Source: CAMDTE01 sp964504345 (GTDB lineage Bacteria; Bacteroidota; Bacteroidia; Flavobacteriales; Schleiferiaceae). Taken from it: a stretch of DNA of 64,000 bases. Every line of letters begins with the position of its first letter. Position 1 is the stretch's first letter. Position numbers and translations under genes: made by a program. Below the pieces are notes generated by a model. The model did not search any database. It had not been told where the DNA came from and saw nothing but the letters and a program-made list of their open reading frames with translations. Shown here piece by piece: positions 1-8,931 of the stretch. The stretch spans positions 248,001 through 312,000 of the forward strand of contig CAZDDX010000002.1 in the NCBI GenBank assembly GCA_964504345.1, given 5' to 3'.

Positions 1-545
1 TGGGGTTGGGGAATCCCGGCCAAGAATACGCAGGAACACGCCACAATATTGGATTCGACGTAGTGGATGCCTGGGCTCAGGCGTCCACTACTCGTTTTAG
101 CCCGGACCGCTACGGCGACCGTGCCCAAATCACCCTCAAAGGGAGAACCATCGTCTTGATTAAGCCCAATACCTTCATGAATTTGAGCGGCAAGGCTGTT
201 CGGTACTGGATGGAGACTGAGAAAATTCCGTTGGAAAGCGTGGTGGTGGTGGTCGACGAATTGGCCCTCCCCTGCGGCACCACCCGGCTCAAATTGCGCG
301 GGTCCGACGGTGGCCATAACGGCCTCAAAAGCATTCAAGAAGTCCTAGGACGGCAGGATTACCCCCGCCTCCGCTTTGGCATTGGGGCAGACTTCACCAA
401 AGGGCACCAAATAGATTACGTTTTGGGACCCTGGAACGCAGACCAGCACGAGCCCGTTAAACTAGGGATCGAGCGTTCCATCAAATTTCTCGAAACCTTT
501 GTCTTGGCCGGCGCCGCGACAGCGATGAATCAGTACAACCAGTAA
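1..545 (+). CDS. pth: Peptidyl-tRNA hydrolase, 5' end outside window
   Basis: Pth releases peptides from peptidyl-tRNAs that drop off the ribosome, so the tRNA can be reused; it is a soluble cytoplasmic enzyme. The reading frame is open from base 3 and begins inside the conserved GLGNPG motif, so roughly ten N-terminal residues lie upstream of the window. An internal TTG at base 6 should not be taken as the start. Visible family motifs are GNPG, the catalytic histidine in TRHNIGF, the aspartate in VVDE and GGHNGLKS. The remaining length (about 180 residues) fits the family. It converges on the next gene with only 13 bp between stop codons. Confidence 0.95.
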   Translation, partial: GLGNPGQEYAGTRHNIGFDVVDAWAQASTTRFSPDRYGDRAQITLKGRTIVLIKPNTFMNLSGKAVRYWMETEKIPLESVVVVVDELALPCGTTRLKLRGSDGGHNGLKSIQEVLGRQDYPRLRFGIGADFTKGHQIDYVLGPWNADQHEPVKLGIERSIKFLETFVLAGAATAMNQYNQ

Positions 546-558
546 TTTGGTTTAAACA

Positions 559-1146
559 TTACAATCGGTACAAAACCCCGATTGAAACTTGGCCAAAATG
601 GTCTTGATCGCCCAAATCGTAGCGGCCAATCCCTTGAAAATTCAAGGCCATTCGCTCCGGAGCCAACCATACGTTTAGGCCACCACCCACTACCGCTAAA
701 TTGCTGGAGGAATTGGCCAGATAATTTCGCGTACTGACGCCCAAACCAGCCCGAAACGTTGCGCTGCACACGCTTCCCAAAAATTCAAAAGTTGTGGTGG
801 AGTATTCTCCGGTGAAATCTGCCGCAACAATACGTCCGGTCCCGCCTCTCAAACTACCGCCGGACAAGGTGACGTTCACACCTGCCAACGCGCCTTTATT
901 GCCGACTGGAGCCAAAGGGAAATTAATTCCAACCGTGTTGGGAACCAGTGTAATTCCGGGGAGTTCAACACCGGTGGGGGATCCAGAGCCGTTGTCGTCT
1001 ATGAAAGCATAACCGAGTACAAAGGTTTTGGGCAATCCCGTGCTCTTGGAAGATCCGTTCTGCGCAAAGGCGGAGCTTGCAGCTAACCCAATGAAAAGTG
1101 CCAGAAAAAAAGAGGTGTTGAACCGATTGAACATGCTTCTGTACAT
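559..1146 (-). CDS. Hypothetical secreted or outer-membrane protein
   Basis: This is a 195-residue protein with a clear signal peptide: a hydrophobic stretch at about residues 12-24, then an Ala-x-Ala type site (SAFAQ). The mature part is rich in Gly, Ser, Thr and alternating hydrophobics and ends in an aromatic/Leu residue pattern (VLYRL). That ending suggests a small outer-membrane beta-barrel, but no family was recognised. A second ATG four codons in (base 1134) is an equally possible start. It lies downstream of glmS in the same direction with about 50 bp between, and could be its own unit. The function is unknown. Confidence 0.7.
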   Translation of the reverse strand: MYRSMFNRFNTSFFLALFIGLAASSAFAQNGSSKSTGLPKTFVLGYAFIDDNGSGSPTGVELPGITLVPNTVGINFPLAPVGNKGALAGVNVTLSGGSLRGGTGRIVAADFTGEYSTTTFEFLGSVCSATFRAGLGVSTRNYLANSSSNLAVVGGGLNVWLAPERMALNFQGIGRYDLGDQDHFGQVSIGVLYRL

Positions 1147-1197
1147 TTATTTGCGACAAGGTACACTTAATTTCCGCAAACAAAGAACAGGAACCCG

Positions 1198-3039
1198 TTA
1201 CTCCACCGTCACCGATTTAGCCAAGTTTCGCGGTTGGTCTACATTGCAACCGCGCAGCACCGCTACGTGGTAGCTCAACAACTGCAAAGGGATGGTCGTC
1301 AAAAGCGGAGACAAACACTCTGAGGAAGGCTGGATTCCTATGGTGTCTTTGGCCATCGACCGAATTTCCGTGTCGTCCTCGTCTACTATGGCAATGATTT
1401 GGCCCTTACGCGCCAAGACTTCCTGAACGTTGGAAACGATCTTGTCGTAGTGACCGCTCTTGGGGGCAATGACGATTACCGGCATCTGGTCGTCAATTAA
1501 GGCAATGGGGCCGTGCTTCATTTCTGCCGCAGGATACCCTTCCGCATGTATGTAGCTGATCTCCTTCAGTTTCAAGGCGCCTTCCAAGGCCACGGGGAAG
1601 TTGTAGCCACGGCCCAAGTAAAGGGCGTTGGTGCTGTCCTTGATCTTGTGTGCAATGGCTACCGTTTGGGCATCACTTTGAAGCATGGACGAAATTTTGT
1701 CTGGAATTCCAGCCAATTCATGGCACAAATCCAAATAGCGCTTTTCCGCCAAAGTGCCCTTTGCACGTCCCAGCCACAGGGCGATTAACGTAAAAACCGT
1801 TACCTGTGCCGTGAATGCTTTTGTGGAAGCCACGCCGATCTCAGGACCTGCGTGGGTATAAGCACCGGCGTGCGTTTCGCGCGCAATGGAGCTGCCCACT
1901 ACGTTGCAAATGCCAAAGATGGTGGCGCCGGCGTCCTTGGCCAACTTGATGGCGGCCAGGGTATCCGCGGTTTCGCCCGATTGCGATACGGCAATGACCA
2001 CGTCTTTGGCCGTCAATACCGGATTTCGGTAGCGAAACTCAGAGGCATATTCCACTTCCACGGGAACACGAGCCAAATCTTCAATCAGGTACTCGCCCAC
2101 CAATCCGCTGTGCCAAGACGTGCCGCAAGCAACCACTAAAATGCGGTCTGCGGCCATCAGTTGTTCGCGGATTTGGTCCAAACCTTCCATACGGATGATG
2201 CCCTCTTCCGGGAGAAGTCGGCCGCGGAAGGTGTCTTGAATGGCCTTGGGCTGTTCGTAGATTTCCTTGAGCATGAAGTGGTCGTAGCCGCCCTTCTCAA
2301 TACTCTCCAAATCCATTTTCAATTGGTGGATGTGCGCGTCTACCGTTTGCGACGTGGCAATGGAACTCACTCGAACCCCTTTGGTGCGGTGGATCACCGC
2401 CATCTCTCCGTCCTCCAAATAGATGGCGCGTTTGGTGAATTCCAGGAACGGGGAGGCGTCGGACGCAACAAAATATTCTTCCTGACCCAGGCCAATGACC
2501 AGTGGACTGCCCATTTTGGCCACCACCAACTTATTGCCTTCTTTGCGGGACATGACCACAATGGCGTACGCACCCACTACCTCACGCAAGGCGCGGCGCA
2601 CGGCTTCTTCCAATTTGATGTCTTCCAGCTGCTGAACGTAGTGGATGAAATTCACCAACACCTCGGTATCCGTATCGGACGAAAAAGTGTAGCCCTTGGC
2701 TTGGAGCAGGGACTTCAGTGCGGCGTAGTTCTCAATGATGCCGTTGTGCACCAGAACCAAGTCCCCGTCTTCGCTGGAATGTGGGTGGGAATTGCGGTCC
2801 GACGGTTCTCCGTGGGTGGCCCATCGGGTGTGGCCCATGCCAGCCGTGGCATGCGTATCTTGATTGCCGACCAAGTCCACCAGATCGGAAACCTTACCTT
2901 TTTTACGAAATACGCGCAGGGTATCGTTGGACAAGCAAACACCTGCGGAGTCGTACCCGCGGTACTCCAGCCTTTTCAAGCCGTTGATGATGATCGGGTA
3001 GGCCTCACGGGCGCCGATGTATCCTACAATTCCACACAT
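1198..3039 (-). CDS. glmS: Glutamine-fructose-6-phosphate aminotransferase (isomerizing)
   Basis: GlmS makes glucosamine-6-phosphate from fructose-6-phosphate and glutamine, the first step toward UDP-GlcNAc for peptidoglycan and LPS. The 613-residue length is typical. It starts MCGIVGYIG, so Cys2 becomes the N-terminal nucleophile of the glutaminase domain. RLEYRGYDSAG and the TRWATHG loop follow. Two SIS sugar-isomerase domains fill the C-terminal half (SQSGETADT near residue 350, EGALKLKEISY near 490), and the chain ends in KSVTVE. No glmS ribozyme is seen upstream; the gap to the preceding gene is only about 65 bp and holds a near-consensus -7 box. Confidence 0.97.
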   Translation of the reverse strand: MCGIVGYIGAREAYPIIINGLKRLEYRGYDSAGVCLSNDTLRVFRKKGKVSDLVDLVGNQDTHATAGMGHTRWATHGEPSDRNSHPHSSEDGDLVLVHNGIIENYAALKSLLQAKGYTFSSDTDTEVLVNFIHYVQQLEDIKLEEAVRRALREVVGAYAIVVMSRKEGNKLVVAKMGSPLVIGLGQEEYFVASDASPFLEFTKRAIYLEDGEMAVIHRTKGVRVSSIATSQTVDAHIHQLKMDLESIEKGGYDHFMLKEIYEQPKAIQDTFRGRLLPEEGIIRMEGLDQIREQLMAADRILVVACGTSWHSGLVGEYLIEDLARVPVEVEYASEFRYRNPVLTAKDVVIAVSQSGETADTLAAIKLAKDAGATIFGICNVVGSSIARETHAGAYTHAGPEIGVASTKAFTAQVTVFTLIALWLGRAKGTLAEKRYLDLCHELAGIPDKISSMLQSDAQTVAIAHKIKDSTNALYLGRGYNFPVALEGALKLKEISYIHAEGYPAAEMKHGPIALIDDQMPVIVIAPKSGHYDKIVSNVQEVLARKGQIIAIVDEDDTEIRSMAKDTIGIQPSSECLSPLLTTIPLQLLSYHVAVLRGCNVDQPRNLAKSVTVE

Positions 3040-3059
3040 AATTCAAAAGGTTTGGTCCG

Positions 3060-3067
3060 CAAAGGTC
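3060..3067 (-). promoter_or_regulatory. Candidate -7 box upstream of glmS
   Basis: On the minus strand this reads GACCTTTG, one mismatch from the Bacteroidota -7 consensus TAnnTTTG. It ends 21 bp before the glmS ATG. No convincing -33 element was identified, so this is only a candidate. Confidence 0.35.
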
Positions 3068-3103
3068 GCAAACATCCTACAACCTTTGCTTCGTGTTGTG
3101 CCC

Positions 3104-4417
3104 CTAGTTTGATCTCGTTAGGTACAAATTCAATCGCGCCGGCTCCGACGGGTGCAAGTTGCCGTTGAGCACCACTCGTTGGGCGTTGCCGCTGGGATTG
3201 GCGGGGAGCAAGATCAGTCGGTCCATTTTGGGATCCTTCCCGTTCAGCACGCGCTGTACGTGCCGCGTGATGTTGAACCGATACACCTGCTGGTCCAAAA
3301 CCCCCACCACGCGCACGGTATCCCGCAAAGATTGCAATCCGCCACCCGGGCTGCCGCCTTGGTAGTCGTTGATCAAAAAGTTTTTCTCCCCGCGGGCCAC
3401 CAATAAAGTCAGTGCTTTGGGCTTGTTCAATCCCAAACTGGCAACGGCGTCAACGGGTAGTTCAAGCTCTGCGTAGTTGACCAAGAAATTCGAATCCCGG
3501 AGCGGTGCCAGACCCTTGAGGCGGATGGCCGTTACGGCGCCACCCAAACTTTGGGTGAAGGTGCGAAAACTACCAAAAGTGGTGTCTTGTGCGGACAAAT
3601 CAAAAGCCGCTTGCTCAAAGTGATGTTCCGCGTGGAAGGCATACTTGATTTTGTCCCCCAAGGCCAAATCGTACCGAACGGATTTGGTGGTGGTGGTGTC
3701 GTTGGAAAAGTAAACCACCAACTTAGAATCCGTACCGACGGGCGTCAAGGAGAGCAGGGACTGGGCCGCCGCTGTGGATTTCAAACGAAACCCCTTGAAC
3801 GTCTTGACAAATTCTGTTGTGGAGACCAGCGCAGCCGTGTCCAACAGCAAAAACTCCTCCGTAAACCATTGGGGATCCAAGGCCAGGCGCAACACACCTT
3901 TGGTTGCGGCAATTTCCTTGAACTTCCGGGTGCGGCCAAAATAGGGATTGAAAGTGGTGTCCGCCACCGGATCTCCCGCAGCAAACTGGTCCTTAGCCGT
4001 GTAGGCACTGTCCGCCACCAAGGCGTCCAATAGCGGTTGAACCACAATGCGGATGGGGGCTACCGTATCTCCATAACGTTCGGTGACCGGTAAAAACAAA
4101 AAGACCGAATCCGCCCGTGGGTTTTCTCCAAAACGAGGGTTGATGCGGCCCAAGGCAACTTGGGTAACGCCGTAAGCGTCTACGCGGCCAAATACGGCGT
4201 CGGCAAACCCTCCTACCGGCAAAATTCCGGTGTTGGAGGTCAGTAAGGTGTCGTAGGTTTCGGTGCTGGTAACGACGGGCACGAACTTCAAGGCGCCCGT
4301 CTTGAACTCACCTGCGCCAATCAGGTCCAAACCGACGGTCCCCAGGTCTTTTTCGCAGGAAACAGAAAGGAGAAATGCGCCGCACAGCGCTAGCGAAACC
4401 AATGCTTTACGCACCAC
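3104..4417 (-). CDS. DUF4270 family lipoprotein
   Basis: This is a 437-residue predicted lipoprotein. A hydrophobic signal (VSLALCGAFLLSV) is followed by a lipobox cysteine (SCEKDLGTVGLDL). The Glu/Gly-rich start after the Cys and the repeated beta-rich segments match DUF4270, a Bacteroidota-specific family of unknown role usually found beside glgA-like and panC genes, as here. The longest open frame begins at a TTG (4429) that would overlap the upstream gene. GTG at 4417 or 4414, just after the upstream stop, gives a better signal peptide and is preferred. It is likely co-transcribed with the upstream GT5 gene. Confidence 0.8.
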   Translation of the reverse strand: MVRKALVSLALCGAFLLSVSCEKDLGTVGLDLIGAGEFKTGALKFVPVVTSTETYDTLLTSNTGILPVGGFADAVFGRVDAYGVTQVALGRINPRFGENPRADSVFLFLPVTERYGDTVAPIRIVVQPLLDALVADSAYTAKDQFAAGDPVADTTFNPYFGRTRKFKEIAATKGVLRLALDPQWFTEEFLLLDTAALVSTTEFVKTFKGFRLKSTAAAQSLLSLTPVGTDSKLVVYFSNDTTTTKSVRYDLALGDKIKYAFHAEHHFEQAAFDLSAQDTTFGSFRTFTQSLGGAVTAIRLKGLAPLRDSNFLVNYAELELPVDAVASLGLNKPKALTLLVARGEKNFLINDYQGGSPGGGLQSLRDTVRVVGVLDQQVYRFNITRHVQRVLNGKDPKMDRLILLPANPSGNAQRVVLNGNLHPSEPARLNLYLTRSN

Positions 4418-4421
4418 GGAA

Positions 4422-5225
4422 TCAGGCAAAAAGAGATTCGTAGAAGGCTTTCAGTCCGGAAGGATCTGCGGCAAAAGGACGTCCGTCGGACACGGGAATC
4501 CCGAAATCATGGGCGGATTTCACGGCATGCTCGGAGGGAGAATCAGTCATGGTCAACACGGCGTCTGCAAAGCGAACAGCTCCGCACTGCAGGTTCTCGT
4601 AGGTGGGTTGTTCAAAGGCTTCCATTCCTTTGGCTCCGTCAAACTGCATGCCAGAGGGAAGTTTGGGACCCAATTGACCCGCAAATGCATCCGTGTCGTA
4701 CAAGGAAACTACAACTTTTACGTCCGCAAAATGAGCGTCTGTTGCGTTGAATTGCTTGATGTACAGAGGCATGGGTGAACACATCCAACCCATTACGTGG
4801 ACCACGTCCGGCTTCCAACCCAGTTTTTTGATGGTCTCAATGACGCTCTTGGAAAAAAAGAGGGCCCGCTCGTCGCTGTCTTCATACAATGCACCCGCAG
4901 TATCCACTACATCGCCCTTGCGCTTGAAGTATTCGTCGTTGTCGATGAAATAAACTTGAAGGCGTGCTTGGGGAATGGAGGCCACCTTGATGATCAAGGG
5001 CTGGTCCATGTCGTTGATAACCACGTTCATGCCACTCAGCCGGATGACTTCGTGCAGTTGGTGGCGGCGTTCGTTGATGTTTCCATAACGGGGCATGAAC
5101 ACTCGAACTTCATTTCCAAGTTCGTTCATTCGCTTGGGAAACGCCAAGGCGTGTTCTGCCAAGATGGTCTCCGACAAGTACGGATGCATCGATTGGGCGA
5201 CGTACAAAATGCGCTTTGGCTCCAT
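4422..5225 (-). CDS. Glycogen/starch synthase-like protein, GT5 catalytic domain only
   Basis: This 267-residue protein matches the N-terminal Rossmann domain of glycogen/starch synthases (GT5): KRILYVAQSMHPYLSET, then a KRMNELGNEVRVFMPRYG segment and DVVHVMGWM. The C-terminal GT-B half of a full synthase (about 480 residues) is absent. Short versions like this are common next to panC in Bacteroidota, so this is probably the family's normal form and not a truncation. Whether it makes glucan is uncertain. ATG at 5225 is preferred over an upstream TTG at 5246. It diverges from panC across 56 bp. Confidence 0.8.
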   Translation of the reverse strand: MEPKRILYVAQSMHPYLSETILAEHALAFPKRMNELGNEVRVFMPRYGNINERRHQLHEVIRLSGMNVVINDMDQPLIIKVASIPQARLQVYFIDNDEYFKRKGDVVDTAGALYEDSDERALFFSKSVIETIKKLGWKPDVVHVMGWMCSPMPLYIKQFNATDAHFADVKVVVSLYDTDAFAGQLGPKLPSGMQFDGAKGMEAFEQPTYENLQCGAVRFADAVLTMTDSPSEHAVKSAHDFGIPVSDGRPFAADPSGLKAFYESLFA

Positions 5226-5281
5226 AAGTTGCGGTACAGTCCGCAAAAATACGCAATTTTACGGCGCAAAACGCACTTTTT

Positions 5282-6142
5282 ATGGAGATTGTATCATCTC
5301 AAGCCGCGCTGCGGAACATGCTTGCGCGCTGGAAACAAGGCGATTCGGTCTCCGTGGGCTTTGTACCCACTATGGGGGCGCTCCACGATGGGCACCTGGC
5401 CTTAGTGCGTGCCGCTCAAGCAGAAAACTCCCGCGTGGTGGTGAGCATTTTCGTGAATCCCACCCAATTCAACAATCCCAACGATCTAGCTTCTTATCCG
5501 CGCACCACAGACGCAGATTGCGCCGCATTGGAAGCTTCGGGTGCGGACGCGGTGTACTTTCCAGTAGCGGAAGAGTTGTACCCCAACGGCATGCAGGCGG
5601 CATACTACGACCTAATGGGCCTGGATATGCGCATGGAGGGCGCGGCGCGCCCGGGTCATTTTCAGGGCGTTGCGACGGTGGTGGACGCCTTGTTTAACCA
5701 CGTGAAACCGGATCGTGCTTATTTTGGCGCCAAAGACTTTCAACAGGTAGCCGTGATACGGCAGTTGGTGGCCCTCCGCGGAGGATTGCCCCAAATAGTG
5801 GCTTGCGCTACAGTCAGAGAGACAGACGGTCTTGCGATGAGCAGCCGGAATTTGTTGTTGACAACGGAACAACGGGCGGCGGCGCCCCGCATTTATGCGG
5901 GGCTGCGGCTTGCCGCAGCGGCGTTGCGCGCCGGCGCAACGCCAGCCGCCGCCCGTTTGCAGTTTGAAAACCACATCCACCTATCCCCAGAATTGGAAGT
6001 GGAATACCTGGACTTGGCCCATCCCCGCACTTTGGAATTGCTGCCGGATCACCAAGTTTTGAGCGCGGAAACCCCGGCCCATTATTTTGCCGTGGTGCGC
6101 GCCGGAAACGTCCGCCTCATCGACAACCTTCCGGTGGAATAA
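5282..6142 (+). CDS. panC: Pantothenate synthetase
   Basis: PanC joins pantoate and beta-alanine with ATP to give pantothenate, the precursor of coenzyme A. The 286-residue length is typical. Motifs seen are PTMGALHDGH (the HIGH-type nucleotide-binding motif), SIFVNPTQFN, the RPGHFQGVATVV segment and a KDFQQ motif near residue 150. A KMSKS-like region follows (ETDGLAMSSRN). It is followed after 15 bp by panD, which supplies beta-alanine, so the pair covers the final steps of the pathway. Confidence 0.97.
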   Translation: MEIVSSQAALRNMLARWKQGDSVSVGFVPTMGALHDGHLALVRAAQAENSRVVVSIFVNPTQFNNPNDLASYPRTTDADCAALEASGADAVYFPVAEELYPNGMQAAYYDLMGLDMRMEGAARPGHFQGVATVVDALFNHVKPDRAYFGAKDFQQVAVIRQLVALRGGLPQIVACATVRETDGLAMSSRNLLLTTEQRAAAPRIYAGLRLAAAALRAGATPAAARLQFENHIHLSPELEVEYLDLAHPRTLELLPDHQVLSAETPAHYFAVVRAGNVRLIDNLPVE

Positions 6143-6144
6143 CC

Positions 6145-6153
6145 TACCTTTGC
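6145..6153 (+). promoter_or_regulatory. -7 box immediately upstream of panD
   Basis: TACCTTTGC is a perfect match to the Bacteroidota -7 consensus TAnnTTTG. The A of the panD ATG is 6 bases after the final G of the box. If this promoter is used, the panD message would be essentially leaderless. Confidence 0.5.
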
Positions 6154-6157
6154 CGCC

Positions 6158-6508
6158 ATGTTGCTGGAATTGCTCAAATCCAAAATCCACCGCGTGCGCG
6201 TCACGGGGGCGGACCTCAATTACATCGGTTCCATCACCATAGACCGTACCTTGATGGCTGCTGCTCAGCTTGTTGAAGGTGAGAAAGTCAGCATCGTCAA
6301 CATCAACAACGGCGAGCGATTGGACACCTACGCCATCCCCGGTCCTGCCGGCAGCGGAACCATTACCTTGAACGGGCCCGCGGCCCGCAAAGTGCAAGCC
6401 GGTGACCTGGTCATCATCTTGGCTTACTGCCATGTAGATGCAACAGAGGCTGCATCGCACACGCCCATCTTGGTTTTCCCGGACGAGCATACGAACCTCT
6501 TGAAATAA
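6158..6508 (+). CDS. panD: Aspartate 1-decarboxylase precursor
   Basis: PanD decarboxylates L-aspartate to beta-alanine using a pyruvoyl cofactor formed by self-cleavage. The 116-residue precursor shows the cleavage motif YIGSITID, with the Gly-Ser bond at about residues 24-25. It also has the downstream NNGERLDTYAI and GPAARKVQAGD motifs and ends with a VFPDE segment. Length and motifs are standard. It follows panC by 15 bp and may have its own promoter, because a perfect TAnnTTTG box sits 4 bases before the ATG. Confidence 0.97.
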   Translation: MLLELLKSKIHRVRVTGADLNYIGSITIDRTLMAAAQLVEGEKVSIVNINNGERLDTYAIPGPAGSGTITLNGPAARKVQAGDLVIILAYCHVDATEAASHTPILVFPDEHTNLLK

Positions 6509-6537
6509 CCCGCATCCCAGCGTTGAGCAGGATCCCT

Positions 6538-7572
6538 ATGGCCAAGCAAATCATCAAAACACTGGTCCTACTGGGACTGACCGCCGGGCTTTTGGCCTTT
6601 GCCTTCCAAGGCATGGATCCTCGGGAACTTTGGGACGGCATGCGCAAAGCCAATCCCTATTTGGTGGCGATGAGCATTGCCTTGGGCTACTTAGCCGTTG
6701 TGTTTCGCGCCTACCGTTGGCGCATTGTGCTGCGCTCCATCGAACATCCGGTCAGCGCCCCCGCAGCAGTGCACTCGGTTGCCTTGTCCTACTTGGTCAA
6801 CTTGGTGGTGCCGCGCGGAGGAGAAGTTGCGCGATGCACCGCCATACAGCAGTCCGGCTCCGTGCCGGTGGATAAGGCCTTGGGGACGGTAGTCATGGAG
6901 CGCATCATCGACCTCATCATGGCTCTAGCCTTAGTGGCCTTGGTATTGGGATTGAATTGGACCGAGCTGCAGGCCTTGCCCAACGCCGTGACCGAATTTG
7001 GCCGAGTGAATGCGGACAACGCATCCGTTGCGACAGAAACGGGCGAGGCGGCTTCCTCAGGGTTTCCAACGTGGGGATGGCTGCTGTTGGTACTTGTTGC
7101 GTTTGGCGCTGCGGCCTTTTGGGCCGTGCGTCGGTGGGGCTGGATTCCAATCAAAAGCAAAGTATTTGATTTTGTGCAAGGACTGCTCGCCGGGCTCCGT
7201 TCCGTCGCCCGCCTGGACAACCCCGCCGGATTTTGGGGACACACTGTGGGCATTTGGGCCTGCTATTTTTTGATGGTTTACATCATGTTCTTTGCGTTGC
7301 CCGCAACGTCCAACATCACCGTAGCACACGCCCTTTTTGTAATGATGTCCGCCACATTCAGCTACATCGTACCGGCACCGGGGGGCTTTGGAACGTACCA
7401 CGTATTTGTCACCTCGGCTTTGTGGGTCACCGGAGTGCCCATGGCCGACGGCCTAATTTTCGCGACGGTGGTTCACTCGTCCCAAACCGCGATGATGCTG
7501 TTGTCCGGCACCGTCGGTTTTGCGGGCCTCGCCTTCCTGCGCAAAAAATCCAGCGATCGTGGCCAAGGTTAA
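6538..7572 (+). CDS. UPF0104-type (LPG-synthase TM-like) flippase-related membrane protein
   Basis: This is a 344-residue integral membrane protein with about eight hydrophobic helices. It resembles the transmembrane part of lysylphosphatidylglycerol synthase (UPF0104). Supporting segments are AYRWRIVLRS near residue 60, LVNLVVPRGGEVARC near 85 and PAPGGFGTYHVF near 280, which are typical of the family. Its substrate is unknown. ATG at 6538, preceded by an AGGA sequence, is preferred over the upstream TTG at 6523. It sits between panD and radA, the usual Bacteroidota order, and overlaps the radA start. Confidence 0.82.
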   Translation: MAKQIIKTLVLLGLTAGLLAFAFQGMDPRELWDGMRKANPYLVAMSIALGYLAVVFRAYRWRIVLRSIEHPVSAPAAVHSVALSYLVNLVVPRGGEVARCTAIQQSGSVPVDKALGTVVMERIIDLIMALALVALVLGLNWTELQALPNAVTEFGRVNADNASVATETGEAASSGFPTWGWLLLVLVAFGAAAFWAVRRWGWIPIKSKVFDFVQGLLAGLRSVARLDNPAGFWGHTVGIWACYFLMVYIMFFALPATSNITVAHALFVMMSATFSYIVPAPGGFGTYHVFVTSALWVTGVPMADGLIFATVVHSSQTAMMLLSGTVGFAGLAFLRKKSSDRGQG

Positions 7573-8923
7573 AAAGGCCTGGATGTGTCAGGCGTGCGGC
7601 ACAGCCCACGCCCAATGGCAGGGACAATGCAAGAGTTGCCGTGCTTGGAACACCTTGGTGGAAGAAGTTACCGAGACCGCAGACTCCCGTACCCCGCGCT
7701 TTGTGGATCCGGACTCCGGCAAACGAAGCGTTCCCCGGCCGCTTTCTGAGGTCACCTTGGGCTTGGAAACCCGTACCGCTACTGGAGACGGTGAGTTGGA
7801 CCGCGTGCTGGGCGGTGGATTGGTTCCCGGCTCTTTGGTGCTGTTGGGAGGCGAACCCGGAATCGGCAAATCTACCCTGATGCTCCAACTCGCCTTGCGC
7901 TTGCCGCAACGCGTTCTATACGTCTCTGGAGAAGAAAGCGCCCAGCAAATTCGCATGCGGGCAGACCGGATTGGCTTTGAAGGCGACGGTTGCTCCATCC
8001 TGACGGAAACTTCTACCTCCTCCATCTTGGAGCACGCTGAAAAAATGCGTCCGGAAGTATTGGTCATTGACTCCATACAAACTTTGCACAGTCCGGCCTT
8101 GGAGGCCGCACCCGGCAGCGTTTCCCAAATCCGGGAGAGCGCCGCGGAGTTTTTGCGCTACGCCAAAAGCCACAACGTGCCGGTTTTACTCATTGGGCAC
8201 ATCACCAAAGAAGGAACCTTGGCCGGTCCCAAAGTTTTGGAGCACATGGTTGACGTTGTTTTGCAATTTGAAGGCGACCAAAACCATCTGTACAGACTCT
8301 TGCGCGCCCACAAAAACCGATTCGGTTCCACGGCAGAAATTGGCTTGTACCAGATGGACGCCGCCGGATTGGTGCCCGTGTTGAATCCGTCGGGTTTCCT
8401 GCTTTCCCAACGATCCGAAGAATTGAGCGGGACGGCCGTTGGCGTCATGATGGAAGGTGCGCGCCCCTTGTTGTTGGAGGTTCAGGCCTTGGTCAGCACG
8501 GCAGTTTACGGCACGCCGCAACGATCTTCCACCGGTTTCGACGCCCGTCGGCTCAACATGCTGCTGGCGGTGTTGGAAAAACGATGTGGTTTTCGCCTGG
8601 GGTCCAAGGACGTATTCCTCAACATTACGGGCGGGCTCCGCGTGGACGACCCCGCTTTGGACTTGGCCGTAGTTGCGGCCATCCTCAGTTCCGACACGGA
8701 CCAAGCCCTACCCAAAGGCGTTTGCTTTGCGGGCGAAGTGGGATTGGCGGGCGAAATTCGTTCGGTGCAGCGACTGGATCAGCGCGCCGCAGAAGCACAA
8801 AAACTGGGCTTTGACACCCTATTTACGGCAGCCCAGCCCGGACTCAAGCCCAATGCCTTCCCCGGTTTGCTGGTGGTTCCCGTTCAAAAAATGGAGCACC
8901 TGGTGAGCGCCCTTTTTGGGTAG
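7559..8923 (+). CDS. radA: DNA repair protein RadA/Sms
   Basis: RadA is a RecA-like ATPase that promotes branch migration in recombinational repair. The 454-residue protein has an N-terminal C4 zinc finger (CQACG...CKSC), a Walker A motif (GGEPGIGKST), the RadA signature KNRFGS and a Lon-protease-like C-terminal domain. No AUG precedes the zinc finger, so GTG at 7559 (VAKVKKAWMC) is chosen. It lies inside the last codons of the upstream gene, giving a 14-bp overlap. The next gene converges 9 bp downstream. Confidence 0.95.
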   Translation: MAKVKKAWMCQACGTAHAQWQGQCKSCRAWNTLVEEVTETADSRTPRFVDPDSGKRSVPRPLSEVTLGLETRTATGDGELDRVLGGGLVPGSLVLLGGEPGIGKSTLMLQLALRLPQRVLYVSGEESAQQIRMRADRIGFEGDGCSILTETSTSSILEHAEKMRPEVLVIDSIQTLHSPALEAAPGSVSQIRESAAEFLRYAKSHNVPVLLIGHITKEGTLAGPKVLEHMVDVVLQFEGDQNHLYRLLRAHKNRFGSTAEIGLYQMDAAGLVPVLNPSGFLLSQRSEELSGTAVGVMMEGARPLLLEVQALVSTAVYGTPQRSSTGFDARRLNMLLAVLEKRCGFRLGSKDVFLNITGGLRVDDPALDLAVVAAILSSDTDQALPKGVCFAGEVGLAGEIRSVQRLDQRAAEAQKLGFDTLFTAAQPGLKPNAFPGLLVVPVQKMEHLVSALFG

Positions 8924-8931
8924 ATCCTGCC

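Noticed and set aside
2975..3103. glmS ribozyme
   Set aside because: The upstream gap is only about 65 bp and shows no ribozyme core; glmS ribozymes are typical of Firmicutes.
2161..3168. 335-codon frame antisense to glmS
   Set aside because: A shadow frame; glmS is intact on the minus strand.
4422..5225. Truncated glycogen synthase pseudogene
   Set aside because: Short GT5-only proteins are usual beside panC in this phylum and the frame is intact, so it is kept as a normal gene.
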